Below, piece by piece: positions 42,934 to 50,814 of a stretch of 64,000 bases of DNA. Position numbers and translations under genes: made by a program. Each line of letters begins with the position of its first letter. The stretch's first letter is position 1. This DNA comes from Prevotella sp. UBA2754. GTDB taxonomy: Bacteria; Bacteroidota; Bacteroidia; Bacteroidales; Bacteroidaceae. The stretch lies in NCBI GenBank assembly GCA_002353295.1, contig DEJG01000019.1:515107-579106 (forward strand). The letters run 5' to 3'. The notes under the pieces were generated by a model. That model did no database searches and was not told where the DNA came from. It was given only the letters and a program-made list of their open reading frames with translations.

Positions 42934-43476
42934 TTACTCCTTATTCATTTTTTCCTTGGGAGGAATATACAGCGGGTCATCCATAGCATCCATTTCCTTG
43001 AAAATCTTCTCTATTTTCTTCAAAACTTTCCTGTCGTGTCTTTTCCTTCGATCTATCATGTCGGCAAAGTCGAAAGTCGCGATTACCGTTCCAGATGAAG
43101 GTTGTGGAGCGCCAGCAGCGGCATTTTGGGCAGCTTTCTGGTGAAAAGCCAATGAATGTTTCTGCTTATCAACACCATAGATGGTAACCTCATGTAAGAG
43201 GTTCATTTTCTTTAATAGGAAAATGGTGTCGGGTAGGGCAGTGCGCTTTACTTTAGTACTGTGAAAAGAAGGATGACTGACAGTAGCGCTGTCGAAAGCA
43301 TACTGCATTGCAAAATACCCATAGAGATTTGTCCGAGCAGCGTGGTGAGTATCAGTCATAATTAATACGTTTTTAATAGGTTTTCTGCTCTCCATATCTG
43401 CAACCACACAGGTTCGCTGAGCATGAGTCATCATCACCCATGTCAACAATAGCAATGTTGAATTGAATCGTTTCAT
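42934..43476 (-). CDS. Exported protein with carboxypeptidase-like regulatory domain
   Basis: 180 aa. Signal peptide (KRFNSTLLLLTWVMMTHAQ), then a short CarboxypepD_reg-like beta-sandwich ('VADMESRKPIKNVLIMTDTHHAARTNLYGYFAMQ', 'ATVSHPSFHSTKV') and a charged C-terminal third. It resembles the N-terminal domain of TonB-dependent receptors without the barrel. Promoter TACTTTTG on the minus strand at 43503-43510. Confidence 0.7.
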   Translation of the reverse strand: MKRFNSTLLLLTWVMMTHAQRTCVVADMESRKPIKNVLIMTDTHHAARTNLYGYFAMQYAFDSATVSHPSFHSTKVKRTALPDTIFLLKKMNLLHEVTIYGVDKQKHSLAFHQKAAQNAAAGAPQPSSGTVIATFDFADMIDRRKRHDRKVLKKIEKIFKEMDAMDDPLYIPPKEKMNKE

Positions 43477-43661
43477 CTATGCAGTCTTTTCTGTTTTGCC
43501 TGCAAAAGTATAGTTTTTCCAGAAACCCCGTTCTGCCTGAAACGTTATAAAGTTTTATTGTAAAATAAAATAAGACTAAATTAAATCTTTTTAGTAGAGG
43601 AAGGTATTGTTCCTAACACATTTTTAGTAATCTTTCTTTTTGTTATACCGAAGTTTAGCAT

Positions 43662-43669
43662 TATCTTTG
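43662..43669 (+). promoter_or_regulatory. TATCTTTG promoter of the MGMT-family gene
   Basis: About 48 bp before the ATG at 43718. A short ORF MYAWLYK (43689-43712) lies in the leader; its meaning is unclear. Confidence 0.5.
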
Positions 43670-43717
43670 CAGTATCATTACAAAAATCATGTATGCATGG
43701 TTGTATAAGTAAGAGTT

Positions 43718-44047
43718 ATGAAGGACTATCCCGATAAGATGAATGTGGAACAGGCACGGGCGTTTCGTGATGACGTGCTGAATATTGTGGCGCAGATACC
43801 GAAGGGGAAGGTGACAACCTACGGGCATATAGCTACTCTGGCGGGATGGCCCAGCCATGCCAGAATGGTGGGACGTACATTACGTTATACACCTGGCGCT
43901 GTTGTGCTGCCCTGCCATAGAGTTGTGAATGCCGTGGGGCGCACGGCTCCAGGGTGGAGCAAACAGCGCCAGTTGTTAGAGGAAGAAGGTGTCAAATTCA
44001 AAGCCAATGGGCGTGTGGATATGCAATCGCATCTTTGGCTTTATTAA
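43718..44047 (+). CDS. Single-domain O6-alkylguanine-DNA methyltransferase family protein
   Basis: 109 aa, only the C-terminal DNA-binding/active-site domain of the Ogt/MGMT family: 'IPKGKVTTYGHIATLAGWPSHARMVGRTLR' (helix-turn-helix with arginine finger) and the acceptor motif 'VLPCHRVVNAVG'. Because the Cys of PCHR is kept, it is closer to true methyltransferases than to alkyltransferase-like proteins, which have Trp there. It lacks the N-terminal domain of full MGMT. Confidence 0.85.
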   Translation: MKDYPDKMNVEQARAFRDDVLNIVAQIPKGKVTTYGHIATLAGWPSHARMVGRTLRYTPGAVVLPCHRVVNAVGRTAPGWSKQRQLLEEEGVKFKANGRVDMQSHLWLY

Positions 44048-44088
44048 AAGAATTTTCGTTTTCCTTTTGCATTTCTCTTGTTTTTTAT

Positions 44089-44096
44089 TACCTTTG
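44089..44096 (+). promoter_or_regulatory. TACCTTTG promoter of the HD-domain gene
   Basis: Box 24 bp before the ATG at 44121. Confidence 0.55.
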
Positions 44097-44120
44097 CCTG
44101 CAAAATAAGATAAGAACACC

Positions 44121-44783
44121 ATGACAAGAGCTGAATATGAGGCATTGATGGAGAAATATGCCTCCCAGATAGAACACATCAGAGAGTCGGCTCATGAGCT
44201 GCATCGCAGTGTAAATCAGACTTATGGCGACAATCTGCCATACGGATATCATCTGGATATGGTGGTCAACGGTATTCGCGACTTTGGCCATCTGGTATTG
44301 GCCTGTGAGAACGATTTGCTGCCCCTCTTTTTCGGTGGCTACTATCACGACAGCATCGAGGATGCCCGATTGACCTATAACGACGTGATGAAAGAGTCGC
44401 GAAGTATGATGACCGAAGAACAGGCTCTGATGGCTACGGAGATAGTCTATGCGCTGACTAATGATAAAGGACGCACGCGTGCTGAACGGGCTGGCGAGAA
44501 ATACTATAAGGGTATTCGTGAAACCCCGTATGCTCCCTTCGTCAAGCTATGCGACCGTCTGGCTAATATCACTTACAGTTGTTCGGGCGTCAATGGCGAC
44601 AATCTTCACATGAAGGAGGTCTATAAAAGTGAGGTGCCCCATTTCCTGGCATCTATCAATCCGCATAGTGATGACCAGCGATTCCTGATACCGCAGGAAG
44701 TGGTATTGAAGATGGCTGAGTGCCTCATCGATGACTTGGAGCGCGAAGAGCAGAACGAGTCGGCATGGTGGCATGAGTATTAG
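44121..44783 (+). CDS. HD-domain protein resembling (p)ppGpp hydrolases
   Basis: 220 aa. The order of metal-binding motifs fits the SpoT/MESH1 HD domain: 'PYGYHLDMVV' (first His), 'GGYYHDSIEDARLTYNDV' (HD..ED) and 'VKLCDRLANITYS' (late Asp, usually KLADRLHN). No synthetase, TGS or ACT domain follows. A stand-alone small alarmone hydrolase is the best guess, but other HD nucleotide hydrolases are possible. Confidence 0.65.
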   Translation: MTRAEYEALMEKYASQIEHIRESAHELHRSVNQTYGDNLPYGYHLDMVVNGIRDFGHLVLACENDLLPLFFGGYYHDSIEDARLTYNDVMKESRSMMTEEQALMATEIVYALTNDKGRTRAERAGEKYYKGIRETPYAPFVKLCDRLANITYSCSGVNGDNLHMKEVYKSEVPHFLASINPHSDDQRFLIPQEVVLKMAECLIDDLEREEQNESAWWHEY

Positions 44784-44852
44784 TTGAGAGTTGAAGAATT
44801 GAAGAATTGAAATCTGAAACTTGAAACTTGAAACTTGAAACTTAAAGTTGAG
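44784..44852. repeat. Composite GAATTGAA and GAAACTT tandem repeats
   Basis: GAAGAATT units (44791-44808) followed by four 7-bp units GAAACTT (44815-44842), filling the spacer up to the ATG of the next gene. Confidence 0.8.
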
Positions 44853-44854
44853 AT

Positions 44855-45670
44855 ATGGCATTTGGAGCTTGGATAGGAGGATTTTTGGGTTGGATGACGG
44901 CAGGTCCGTTAGGAGCGCTTGCCGGCATCGTGTTGGGCAAGGTGTTCGATGCCATGATGGACGGTGTGAACACGCCTGAAACACAAGGAACATTTGAAGA
45001 CCCGTTTGGACGACAGCAAACAGCTCATCAATATCAGCAGCGCCGTCAGTACACCGACTACGGTCAGCGCAATAGTTTCCTGTTCTCGCTGTTGGTATTG
45101 GCATCTTATATCATCAAGGCTGATGGCAGAGTGATGCACTCTGAAATGGAGTTCGTACGTAATATGCTTCGCCAGAACTTTGGTCCTCAGGCATCACAGG
45201 AGGGCGACGGCATTCTTCGCAAACTGTTTGACGAACAGAAACGGGTAGGGGCTTCCTCTTTTAAGCGTACGGTAGCAGACTGCTGTATGCAGATAGCTCG
45301 CAACATGGACTATTCCCAGCGCCTCCAGCTGCTCAACTTCCTGGTGATGATAGCACAGGCCGACGGCTCCTTACCTCAGAGTGAGATTACGGCTCTGAAG
45401 GAGTGTGCGCAGTGGATGCAGATGTCGGTTGATGAGGTCGACTCGATGATGGGACTTGGCAAGGACGATTTGGCATCAGCCTATCAAGTGTTGGGCGTGT
45501 CACCTAATGCCACCGATGACGAGGTGAAGAAAGCCTATCGCAAACTCGCCCTCGAGCATCATCCAGACAAGGTGGCTGCACTGGGCGAAGATATCCGCAA
45601 GGCAGCCGAGAAGAAATTCCAGAAAATCAACGAAGCCAAGGAACGTATTTGGAAAGCGCGTGGTCTATGA
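44855..45670 (+). CDS. DjlA-like TerB/DnaJ-domain protein
   Basis: 271 aa. A glycine-rich hydrophobic N-terminus ('GAWIGGFLGWMTAGPLGALAGIVLG') likely inserts in the membrane. A TerB-like helical domain follows (about 75-190, 'LASYIIKADGRVMHSEMEFV', 'MIAQADGSLPQSEI'). The C-terminal J domain has the HPD motif in 'KLALEHHPDKVA'. DjlA proteins are membrane-bound co-chaperones of DnaK. Stop overlaps the next start (ATGA). Confidence 0.9.
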   Translation: MAFGAWIGGFLGWMTAGPLGALAGIVLGKVFDAMMDGVNTPETQGTFEDPFGRQQTAHQYQQRRQYTDYGQRNSFLFSLLVLASYIIKADGRVMHSEMEFVRNMLRQNFGPQASQEGDGILRKLFDEQKRVGASSFKRTVADCCMQIARNMDYSQRLQLLNFLVMIAQADGSLPQSEITALKECAQWMQMSVDEVDSMMGLGKDDLASAYQVLGVSPNATDDEVKKAYRKLALEHHPDKVAALGEDIRKAAEKKFQKINEAKERIWKARGL

Positions 45671-47064
45671 TAGACATCATCAATCAAGTCAACGACTTAC
45701 TTTGGGGCTATGTTATTATAGCAGTCTTGGTAGGCTGTGGGGTATGGTTCACCGTCAGAATGCGTTTCGTCCAATTCCGTATGTTGGGCGAAATGTTGCG
45801 CTTGCTCAATGATTCTCCCGTCAAGGTTAAAGGACAAGAGCGACACATCTCTTCCTTTCAGGCATTCACTGTTTCGCTGGCCTCCCGTATCGGAACAGGT
45901 AATTTGGCAGGTGTGGCTACCGCTATTGTGGTGGGTGGTCCCGGTGCCGTCTTCTGGATGTGGGTCATGGCCCTTTTTGGTGCTGCCACGGCTTTCGTAG
46001 AATCTACGCTGGGCCAGTTGTATAAACTCCATCATCGCGAATCGTTCATCGGCGGACCAGCCTATTACATACAGCGCGGACTGCATTGCCGTTGGATGGC
46101 AGTACTCTTTGCTATTCTGATTTCCGTCACTTTCGGACTGGCCAACAATTCTGTACAAACCAATACCATCTGTGGAGCCATGGAGGGAGCCTTTGGTTGG
46201 CATCCCATCGTTGTTGGCATCATACTCATGTCACTCACCCTCTTTGTGGTGTTTGGTGGTATTCATCGCATAGCCAGAGTCAGTGCCATCTTAGTACCGT
46301 TCATGGCGCTGGGTTATCTCATACTCGCCATTGTTATCATCATCATGAACATCCAGCTGGTGCCCCACGTCTTCAAGGTCATCATCGATAGCGCTTTCGG
46401 ATTAGAACAAGCTGTCGGAGGTACTGTTGGCGCAGCCATTATGAGTGGTGTCAAGCGTGGTTTGTTCTCCAATGAGGCAGGCGAGGGTAGTGCCCCTAAT
46501 GCCGCAGCAACGGCAACGGTATCGCATCCCGTCAAACAAGGTTTCATTCAGGCTTTGGGCGTATTCACCGATACCCTCGTCGTCTGCTCCTGCACGGCTT
46601 TCATCATCCTTATCAGTGGTTTCTACGAGCATCCTCAGCTCAATGGCATCATGCTCACCCAGGCAGCCCTTGAAAGCCAGATAGGTCCTCTTGGCCCGAT
46701 ATTCATAGCCATCGCCATCCTGCTGTTCGCTTATTCCAGTATGATAGGCAACTATTATTATGGCGAAGCCAACATCCGTTTCATGACCAATCGTTCGCTG
46801 CCCCTTACTATTTATCGCCTCTTCTCAGGTGGCGTGATGGTGATGTTTGGTGCCCTCCTTTCGTTAGATACCGTATGGAGCATCATCGATTTCTGTATGG
46901 CGTTGCTCACAGCCTGCAACCTGGTAGCCATCATCCTTTTGGGTAAATACGTCTTCCGTCTGCTCGACGACTACACCAGCCAGAAGAAGCAAGGCATCAA
47001 GAGTCCCACCTTCCATCGTTCCCAAATTCCCGAAATCGAGCAGGATCTCGAGTGTTGGGAATAA
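45667..47064 (+). CDS. Sodium:alanine symporter family (AGCS) amino acid carrier
   Basis: 465 aa from the ATG at 45667, whose ATGA overlaps the DnaJ gene stop; this start gives MIDIINQVNDLLWGYVIIAV. About 11 hydrophobic segments and the family pattern 'SLASRIGTGNLAGVATAIVVGGPGAVFWMW', 'GGPAYYIQRG', 'VKRGLFSNEAGEGSAPNAAATA' and 'SSMIGNYYYGEAN'. Imports alanine or glycine with Na+. Confidence 0.94.
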   Translation: MIDIINQVNDLLWGYVIIAVLVGCGVWFTVRMRFVQFRMLGEMLRLLNDSPVKVKGQERHISSFQAFTVSLASRIGTGNLAGVATAIVVGGPGAVFWMWVMALFGAATAFVESTLGQLYKLHHRESFIGGPAYYIQRGLHCRWMAVLFAILISVTFGLANNSVQTNTICGAMEGAFGWHPIVVGIILMSLTLFVVFGGIHRIARVSAILVPFMALGYLILAIVIIIMNIQLVPHVFKVIIDSAFGLEQAVGGTVGAAIMSGVKRGLFSNEAGEGSAPNAAATATVSHPVKQGFIQALGVFTDTLVVCSCTAFIILISGFYEHPQLNGIMLTQAALESQIGPLGPIFIAIAILLFAYSSMIGNYYYGEANIRFMTNRSLPLTIYRLFSGGVMVMFGALLSLDTVWSIIDFCMALLTACNLVAIILLGKYVFRLLDDYTSQKKQGIKSPTFHRSQIPEIEQDLECWE

Positions 47065-47122
47065 AGAAATTTTGCTACCATTAATACCCACATTTTTTAG
47101 ACTTAATTGTCTTTTCACATGG

Positions 47123-47173
47123 TTCACAAGCCTTGTGAAGATTTGTTATTGTCGCAAAAGTTTGTTATCTTTG
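47123..47173 (+). promoter_or_regulatory. ftsZ-like promoter with upstream palindrome
   Basis: Perfect palindrome TTCACAAG-C-CTTGTGAA (47123-47139), then TTTG (47142-47145), 20-bp spacer and TATCTTTG (47166-47173). The palindrome directly abuts the -33 element, a position for an activator or repressor. Its core recurs at 49656 and 61435. Confidence 0.7.
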
Positions 47174-47195
47174 CAAGCAAAACAGATGAATCACA

Positions 47196-48464
47196 ATGGG
47201 AAGAGAAGAGAATAATATGGCTTTGTTGGAATTTGAAGCTCCTGTCGTTGACCAGATGCAGAACATCATCAAAGTGATTGGTGTGGGTGGTGGAGGCTGC
47301 AATGCCGTGCGTAATATGTATAACGAGGGTGTGCAGGGTGTTTCTTTCGCAGTATGTAATACTGATAGTGCCTCGCTGAAGAACTCTCCAGTGCCTGTTA
47401 AGATATTGTTAGGCGAGGGCTTGGGAGCCGGTGCACGTCCTGAAGTGGGTAGGGCAGAGGCAGAAAGCAGTATCGATACGATAGAGCACCTGCTGGACGA
47501 TCATACTAAAATGGTATTTGTGACTGCTACGATGGGTGGTGGTACAGGCACGGGGGCGGCTCCAGTCATTGCCCGTGTGGCGAAGGAGAAGGGATTGCTG
47601 ACCATCGGGGTGGTGACAATACCTTTCTATTTTGAGCATCGTCGTAAGATTATCAAAGCGCTGAAGGGTGTTGATGAGTTGCGTCAAAATGTTGATGCCC
47701 TGCTGATAGTGAATAACGAGAGGCTATGTGATATTTATTCCGACACGAATATATCTTTGAAGAATGCGTTGGCAGAGGCAGATAATGTATTGAAGAATGC
47801 TGTAAAGGGTATTTCGGAGTTGATTACTATCAGTTCAGAGGGAAATATAAACCTTGACTTCCGTGATGTGGAGACGACGATGCGTAATGGTGGCGGTGCT
47901 ATCATGGCTATAGGAAGGGCAAAGGGTGACCATCGAGTGGAGCGTGCCATCATTGACGCCCTGGACTCTCCGCTGCTTCATGGTAATGATATCAGTAGGG
48001 CAAAACGTATCCTGTTCAATATATATGCCAGTGAGGAAAATCCAATTTTGATACCGGAAATGCAAGAGGTGGATGATTTCTTCGATCAATTGGATCCGGA
48101 TGTGGAAGTGATATGGGGTACGTCAACAGATGATTCTTTAGGAGATGACGCAAAGGTGATTATTCTCGCTACAGATATGAATGACGAGGAAGAGTCAATT
48201 CCTAAACCTCATGTAAATACGGATGATGAGTATTATGAAAAGTTGATAAAGGAATTATACAAGCCATTGAAGTCAAAGGAGGAACAGGCTGTAGAACCAC
48301 CTAAAAAAGAACCGCAAGAAGAACCGCCTTTCATTGTAGAACCTGTTGCTGAACCAGAACCTGCTCAGGAACCTGTTGTTGAAGAAGCGCCTAAATCTGT
48401 AGTCAGCAGAATGAAGAGTTGGCTCAACAGACAATTGAATTTACTGGCGCAAGACGAGATATAG
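47196..48464 (+). CDS. ftsZ: FtsZ-like GTPase, probable paralogue
   Basis: 422 aa tubulin-like GTPase. G-loop 'GVGGGGCNAVRNMY', tubulin signature 'GGGTGTGAAPVIA', and T7 loop 'NLDFRDVETTM' with both Asp kept (usual NxDFAD, here Ala to Arg), so polymerisation-dependent GTP hydrolysis should be possible. It is not in a dcw cluster: no ftsQ or ftsA nearby. The tail (320-422) is acidic and Pro/Glu-rich and ends in 'VVSRMKSWLNRQLNLLAQDEI', which looks like an amphipathic helix rather than the usual FtsZ C-terminal peptide. Followed 3 bp later by a conserved small gene. Confidence 0.85.
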   Translation: MGREENNMALLEFEAPVVDQMQNIIKVIGVGGGGCNAVRNMYNEGVQGVSFAVCNTDSASLKNSPVPVKILLGEGLGAGARPEVGRAEAESSIDTIEHLLDDHTKMVFVTATMGGGTGTGAAPVIARVAKEKGLLTIGVVTIPFYFEHRRKIIKALKGVDELRQNVDALLIVNNERLCDIYSDTNISLKNALAEADNVLKNAVKGISELITISSEGNINLDFRDVETTMRNGGGAIMAIGRAKGDHRVERAIIDALDSPLLHGNDISRAKRILFNIYASEENPILIPEMQEVDDFFDQLDPDVEVIWGTSTDDSLGDDAKVIILATDMNDEEESIPKPHVNTDDEYYEKLIKELYKPLKSKEEQAVEPPKKEPQEEPPFIVEPVAEPEPAQEPVVEEAPKSVVSRMKSWLNRQLNLLAQDEI

Positions 48465-48467
48465 TGG

Positions 48468-49067
48468 ATGAGCGAGAAAGTGATGACACCAGAGGAAATG
48501 GCTGCTGAAATCAAAAGACTCGCCAGCCAACTGAATACAATGGGTCGAAATGACTTGTTGTTGAAGTCTATTGGTGCGTCCATGTTGGAGGAACTGAAAT
48601 TAGAGGCAGCAAAGACTCGTTTAAGTCGTTTGGTTATTACCGAGAACTACCGCTTCATATTGGCAGACTATCAAAACAAGGAGATAGAGTTGCAGCCAGT
48701 TCACAAGGCAGTTTATCTTTTATTCTTGTCACATCCGGAGGGAATAGAGTTCAAACATCTTGTCGACTATCGTGAGGAGTTACTTCGCTATTATCTTGCT
48801 ACTGCCCGTAATATGGACAAACACAAGATAGAGGAGAGCGTTGACCATCTCGTCAACCCGTTAGACAATGCCATTAACGAGAAATGTTCTCGTATAAAGA
48901 AAGTGTTCCAGGACATAATGGACGAATACACGGCAAGTTACTATATCATCAGTGGACATACCAAAAAGCATGTTGTTGGGTCGTCTAGGATATGGTATGA
49001 GCGCCTAAAAGTAATCACTTTACCGAGAGAGCTTGTAGTGAAAAACTTTTGTGACAGGTACCTGTGA
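48468..49067 (+). CDS. Conserved island protein, paralogue A
   Basis: 199 aa, no family recognised. Starts 3 bp after the FtsZ-like gene (same transcript). N-terminus helical; the core has 'VHKAVYLLFLSHPEGIEFKHLVDYREELLRYY' and 'INEKCSRIKKVF', closing with '..ITLPRELV'. The same blocks are in the 180-aa protein at 60880-61422. 'AVYLLFL.HPEGI.FK.L' is reminiscent of a winged-helix segment as in response-regulator DNA-binding domains, so a regulatory role is possible but unproven. Confidence 0.7.
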   Translation: MSEKVMTPEEMAAEIKRLASQLNTMGRNDLLLKSIGASMLEELKLEAAKTRLSRLVITENYRFILADYQNKEIELQPVHKAVYLLFLSHPEGIEFKHLVDYREELLRYYLATARNMDKHKIEESVDHLVNPLDNAINEKCSRIKKVFQDIMDEYTASYYIISGHTKKHVVGSSRIWYERLKVITLPRELVVKNFCDRYL

Positions 49068-49079
49068 CCTGTCACATTC

Positions 49080-49574
49080 TCACCTATTGGTACTAGAACC
49101 GAGGTAACCGCCATATTGGTCATAGTAGGTCGTAGTGGTTCCACCACCATAATTCTGTTTGGTAGTTGACGAACCGATGCTGCCACCATACTGATCATAG
49201 TAGTTCGTGGTTGTGCCGCCACCATAGTTGGAGCGTGTGGTTGCGCTGCCCGTGCTGCCACCATACTGGTCGTAGTAGTTCGTGGTCGTACCTCCACCAT
49301 AGTTGGAGCGTGTGGTTGCGCTGCCCGTACTGCCACCATACTGATCGTAGTAGTTCGTGGTTGTACCTCCACCGTAGTTAGAACGTGTTGTTGCGCTACC
49401 AGTGCTACCCCCATATCGGTCATAATAGTCTGTAGTAGTTCCACCATTGTAGTTAGAACGAGTTGTAGAAGAACCGATACTTCCACCATACCGATTGTAA
49501 TAGTTGGTGCTGTACTGAGCGTTTGCTGCGATGGCGAAGAGGACAGCCATCAATGTCATCATTACCTTTTTCAT
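49080..49574 (-). CDS. Secreted Tyr/Gly-rich tandem-repeat protein
   Basis: 164 aa. Signal peptide (MKKVMMTLMAVLFAIAANA-Q), then six repeats of about 23 residues built on 'YYDQYGGSTGSATTRSNYG' and 'GGTTT'. No domain other than the repeat, no Cys. The repeat is a DNA tandem repeat of 69 bp (23 codons), so it can expand or shrink in frame. Such Gly/Tyr/Thr/Ser sequences form fibres or surface films in other systems; function here is unknown. Confidence 0.7.
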   Translation of the reverse strand: MKKVMMTLMAVLFAIAANAQYSTNYYNRYGGSIGSSTTRSNYNGGTTTDYYDRYGGSTGSATTRSNYGGGTTTNYYDQYGGSTGSATTRSNYGGGTTTNYYDQYGGSTGSATTRSNYGGGTTTNYYDQYGGSIGSSTTKQNYGGGTTTTYYDQYGGYLGSSTNR

Positions 49575-49655
49575 AATCTTGATGTTTTTAGTTGTTTATA
49601 CTTTGTTGTTGCAAAATTACGATTTATACTTTTCCAATCCAACAAAAAAACAATA

Positions 49656-49721
49656 ACAAGCCTTGTGAAAGTGTTTTTTTTTGTTACTTTGCATCATTCT
49701 CGTTATTATTTGCTATATTTG
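49656..49721 (+). promoter_or_regulatory. Second ACAAG-CTTGT palindrome and upstream promoter boxes
   Basis: ACAAG-C-CTTGT (49656-49666) followed by GTTACTTTGC (about 49683-49692) and TATATTTG (49714-49721). It lies in the spacer between the divergent Tyr-rich gene and the WYL gene. It suggests extra promoters for the WYL operon besides the one at 49766. Confidence 0.45.
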
Positions 49722-49739
49722 CAACAAAATTACCAATAA

Positions 49740-49773
49740 CGAACAAAGAGTTCGCTAGAGCAATTTATCTTTG
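49740..49773 (+). promoter_or_regulatory. Operator 1 (CGAAC-N5-GTTCG) and promoter of the WYL operon
   Basis: Perfect palindrome CGAAC-AAAGA-GTTCG (49740-49754), 11 bp, then TATCTTTG (49766-49773). The palindrome occupies the place of the -33 element, so a bound protein should block polymerase. One of five sites with identical geometry. Confidence 0.8.
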
Positions 49774-49791
49774 CACCAAAATTTAGAAGTT

Positions 49792-50814
49792 ATGCCTACA
49801 AATAAGAATGCATTAATTAGATACAAGTACTTAGACAGATTACTGTCCGACCACCATCATTACTATAGCATTCATGACCTGACGGAGAAAGTGAATGACA
49901 AACTTGAAGATGACGGTTTTGAAAGGGTTACTCAGCGTTGTATAGAAAAGGACTTATTAAATATGCAAGGTCTGTTTAGTGCTCCTATCGAACATGAGAA
50001 GAAGAATGGTAAGAATCGTATTTTTTATTGGAATAGGTCATTCTCAATATTCACACAAGAGATGAGTTGCGAAGAGCGCAACCTGCTTAGAGAGGTCTTG
50101 AGTACCATAGGGCAGTTTGACGGGTTAGAAAACTTTAAGTGGCTAGATGATTTTAAAATAGGACTTGGCATAGAGGAACGCCGACAGATTATTAGTTTCA
50201 GTAATAATCCGTATTTACAGAATTCAAATCTGCTTGGCACTCTGTTTGATAATATTTCTAACGAGGTAGTTATACGTCTTTCGTATCATACCTTTAATGA
50301 TAATACTATACGCAGTATTGATTTCCATCCCTATCTGCTGAAACAATACAATGACAGATGGTTCTTGCTCGGTGCTGCAGATACTGATCAAAAGATACTT
50401 AACTTTGCCCTTGATAGGATAGATAAAGTAGAACCTCTTCCAGAGAAAAAATATACAGAATGTCCGGATGACATTTATGACCGATTCGAAGATATCGTTG
50501 GTGTTACGTTATACGAAGACCGACAGGTCGAACATATTGTATGTTGGGTAAACGATGCCTCTAAAGGGTATGTAAATACCAAGCCTATTCATGAAAGCTA
50601 TACTCCTTATAAAGGAGAGAAAGAGAACCAATTGCATGAACAATATCCCCAACTGGACGGAGGTCTTTTCTTCAGCATCGACTGTATTCCCAATTTCGAA
50701 CTTATTAGGGAGTTGTGCTCTTTTGGTGGCAATCTCGTTGTACTCTCACCTGAGTCAATCAGGGATGAGATTAAGAATCGTCTTAAAGCACATTTGTCTC
50801 AATATCAGGATTAA
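49792..50814 (+). CDS. WYL-domain transcriptional regulator
   Basis: 340 aa from the ATG at 49792. N-terminal winged-helix (about 1-80: 'RYKYLDRLLSDHHHYYSIHDLTEKVNDKL...RCIEKDLLNMQ'), a WYL domain (about 150-215: 'NEVVIRLSYHTF', 'FHPYLLKQYNDRWFLLGAAD', 'FALDRIDKVEPL') and a WCX-like C-terminus. This is the architecture of BrxR/CapW-type repressors that control phage-defence operons and bind palindromes over their own promoters. It is followed with no gap by the TPR gene (TAA then ATG). Confidence 0.88.
   Translation: MPTNKNALIRYKYLDRLLSDHHHYYSIHDLTEKVNDKLEDDGFERVTQRCIEKDLLNMQGLFSAPIEHEKKNGKNRIFYWNRSFSIFTQEMSCEERNLLREVLSTIGQFDGLENFKWLDDFKIGLGIEERRQIISFSNNPYLQNSNLLGTLFDNISNEVVIRLSYHTFNDNTIRSIDFHPYLLKQYNDRWFLLGAADTDQKILNFALDRIDKVEPLPEKKYTECPDDIYDRFEDIVGVTLYEDRQVEHIVCWVNDASKGYVNTKPIHESYTPYKGEKENQLHEQYPQLDGGLFFSIDCIPNFELIRELCSFGGNLVVLSPESIRDEIKNRLKAHLSQYQD

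Noticed and set aside
43689..43712. Regulatory leader peptide (MYAWLYK) before the MGMT-family gene
   Set aside because: There is no codon run with regulatory meaning and no alternative hairpins; probably chance.
48365..49067. Integrase or attachment sites bounding the island
   Set aside because: No integrase, transposase or tRNA gene was found near 47-49 kb or 61-64 kb, so the means of acquisition is not visible.
49080..49490. CRISPR array
   Set aside because: The 69-bp repeats are contiguous, coding and without unique spacers.
49592..49786. 64-codon open frame upstream of the WYL gene
   Set aside because: It runs through palindromes and three promoter boxes; Cys/Phe-rich composition without a start context.
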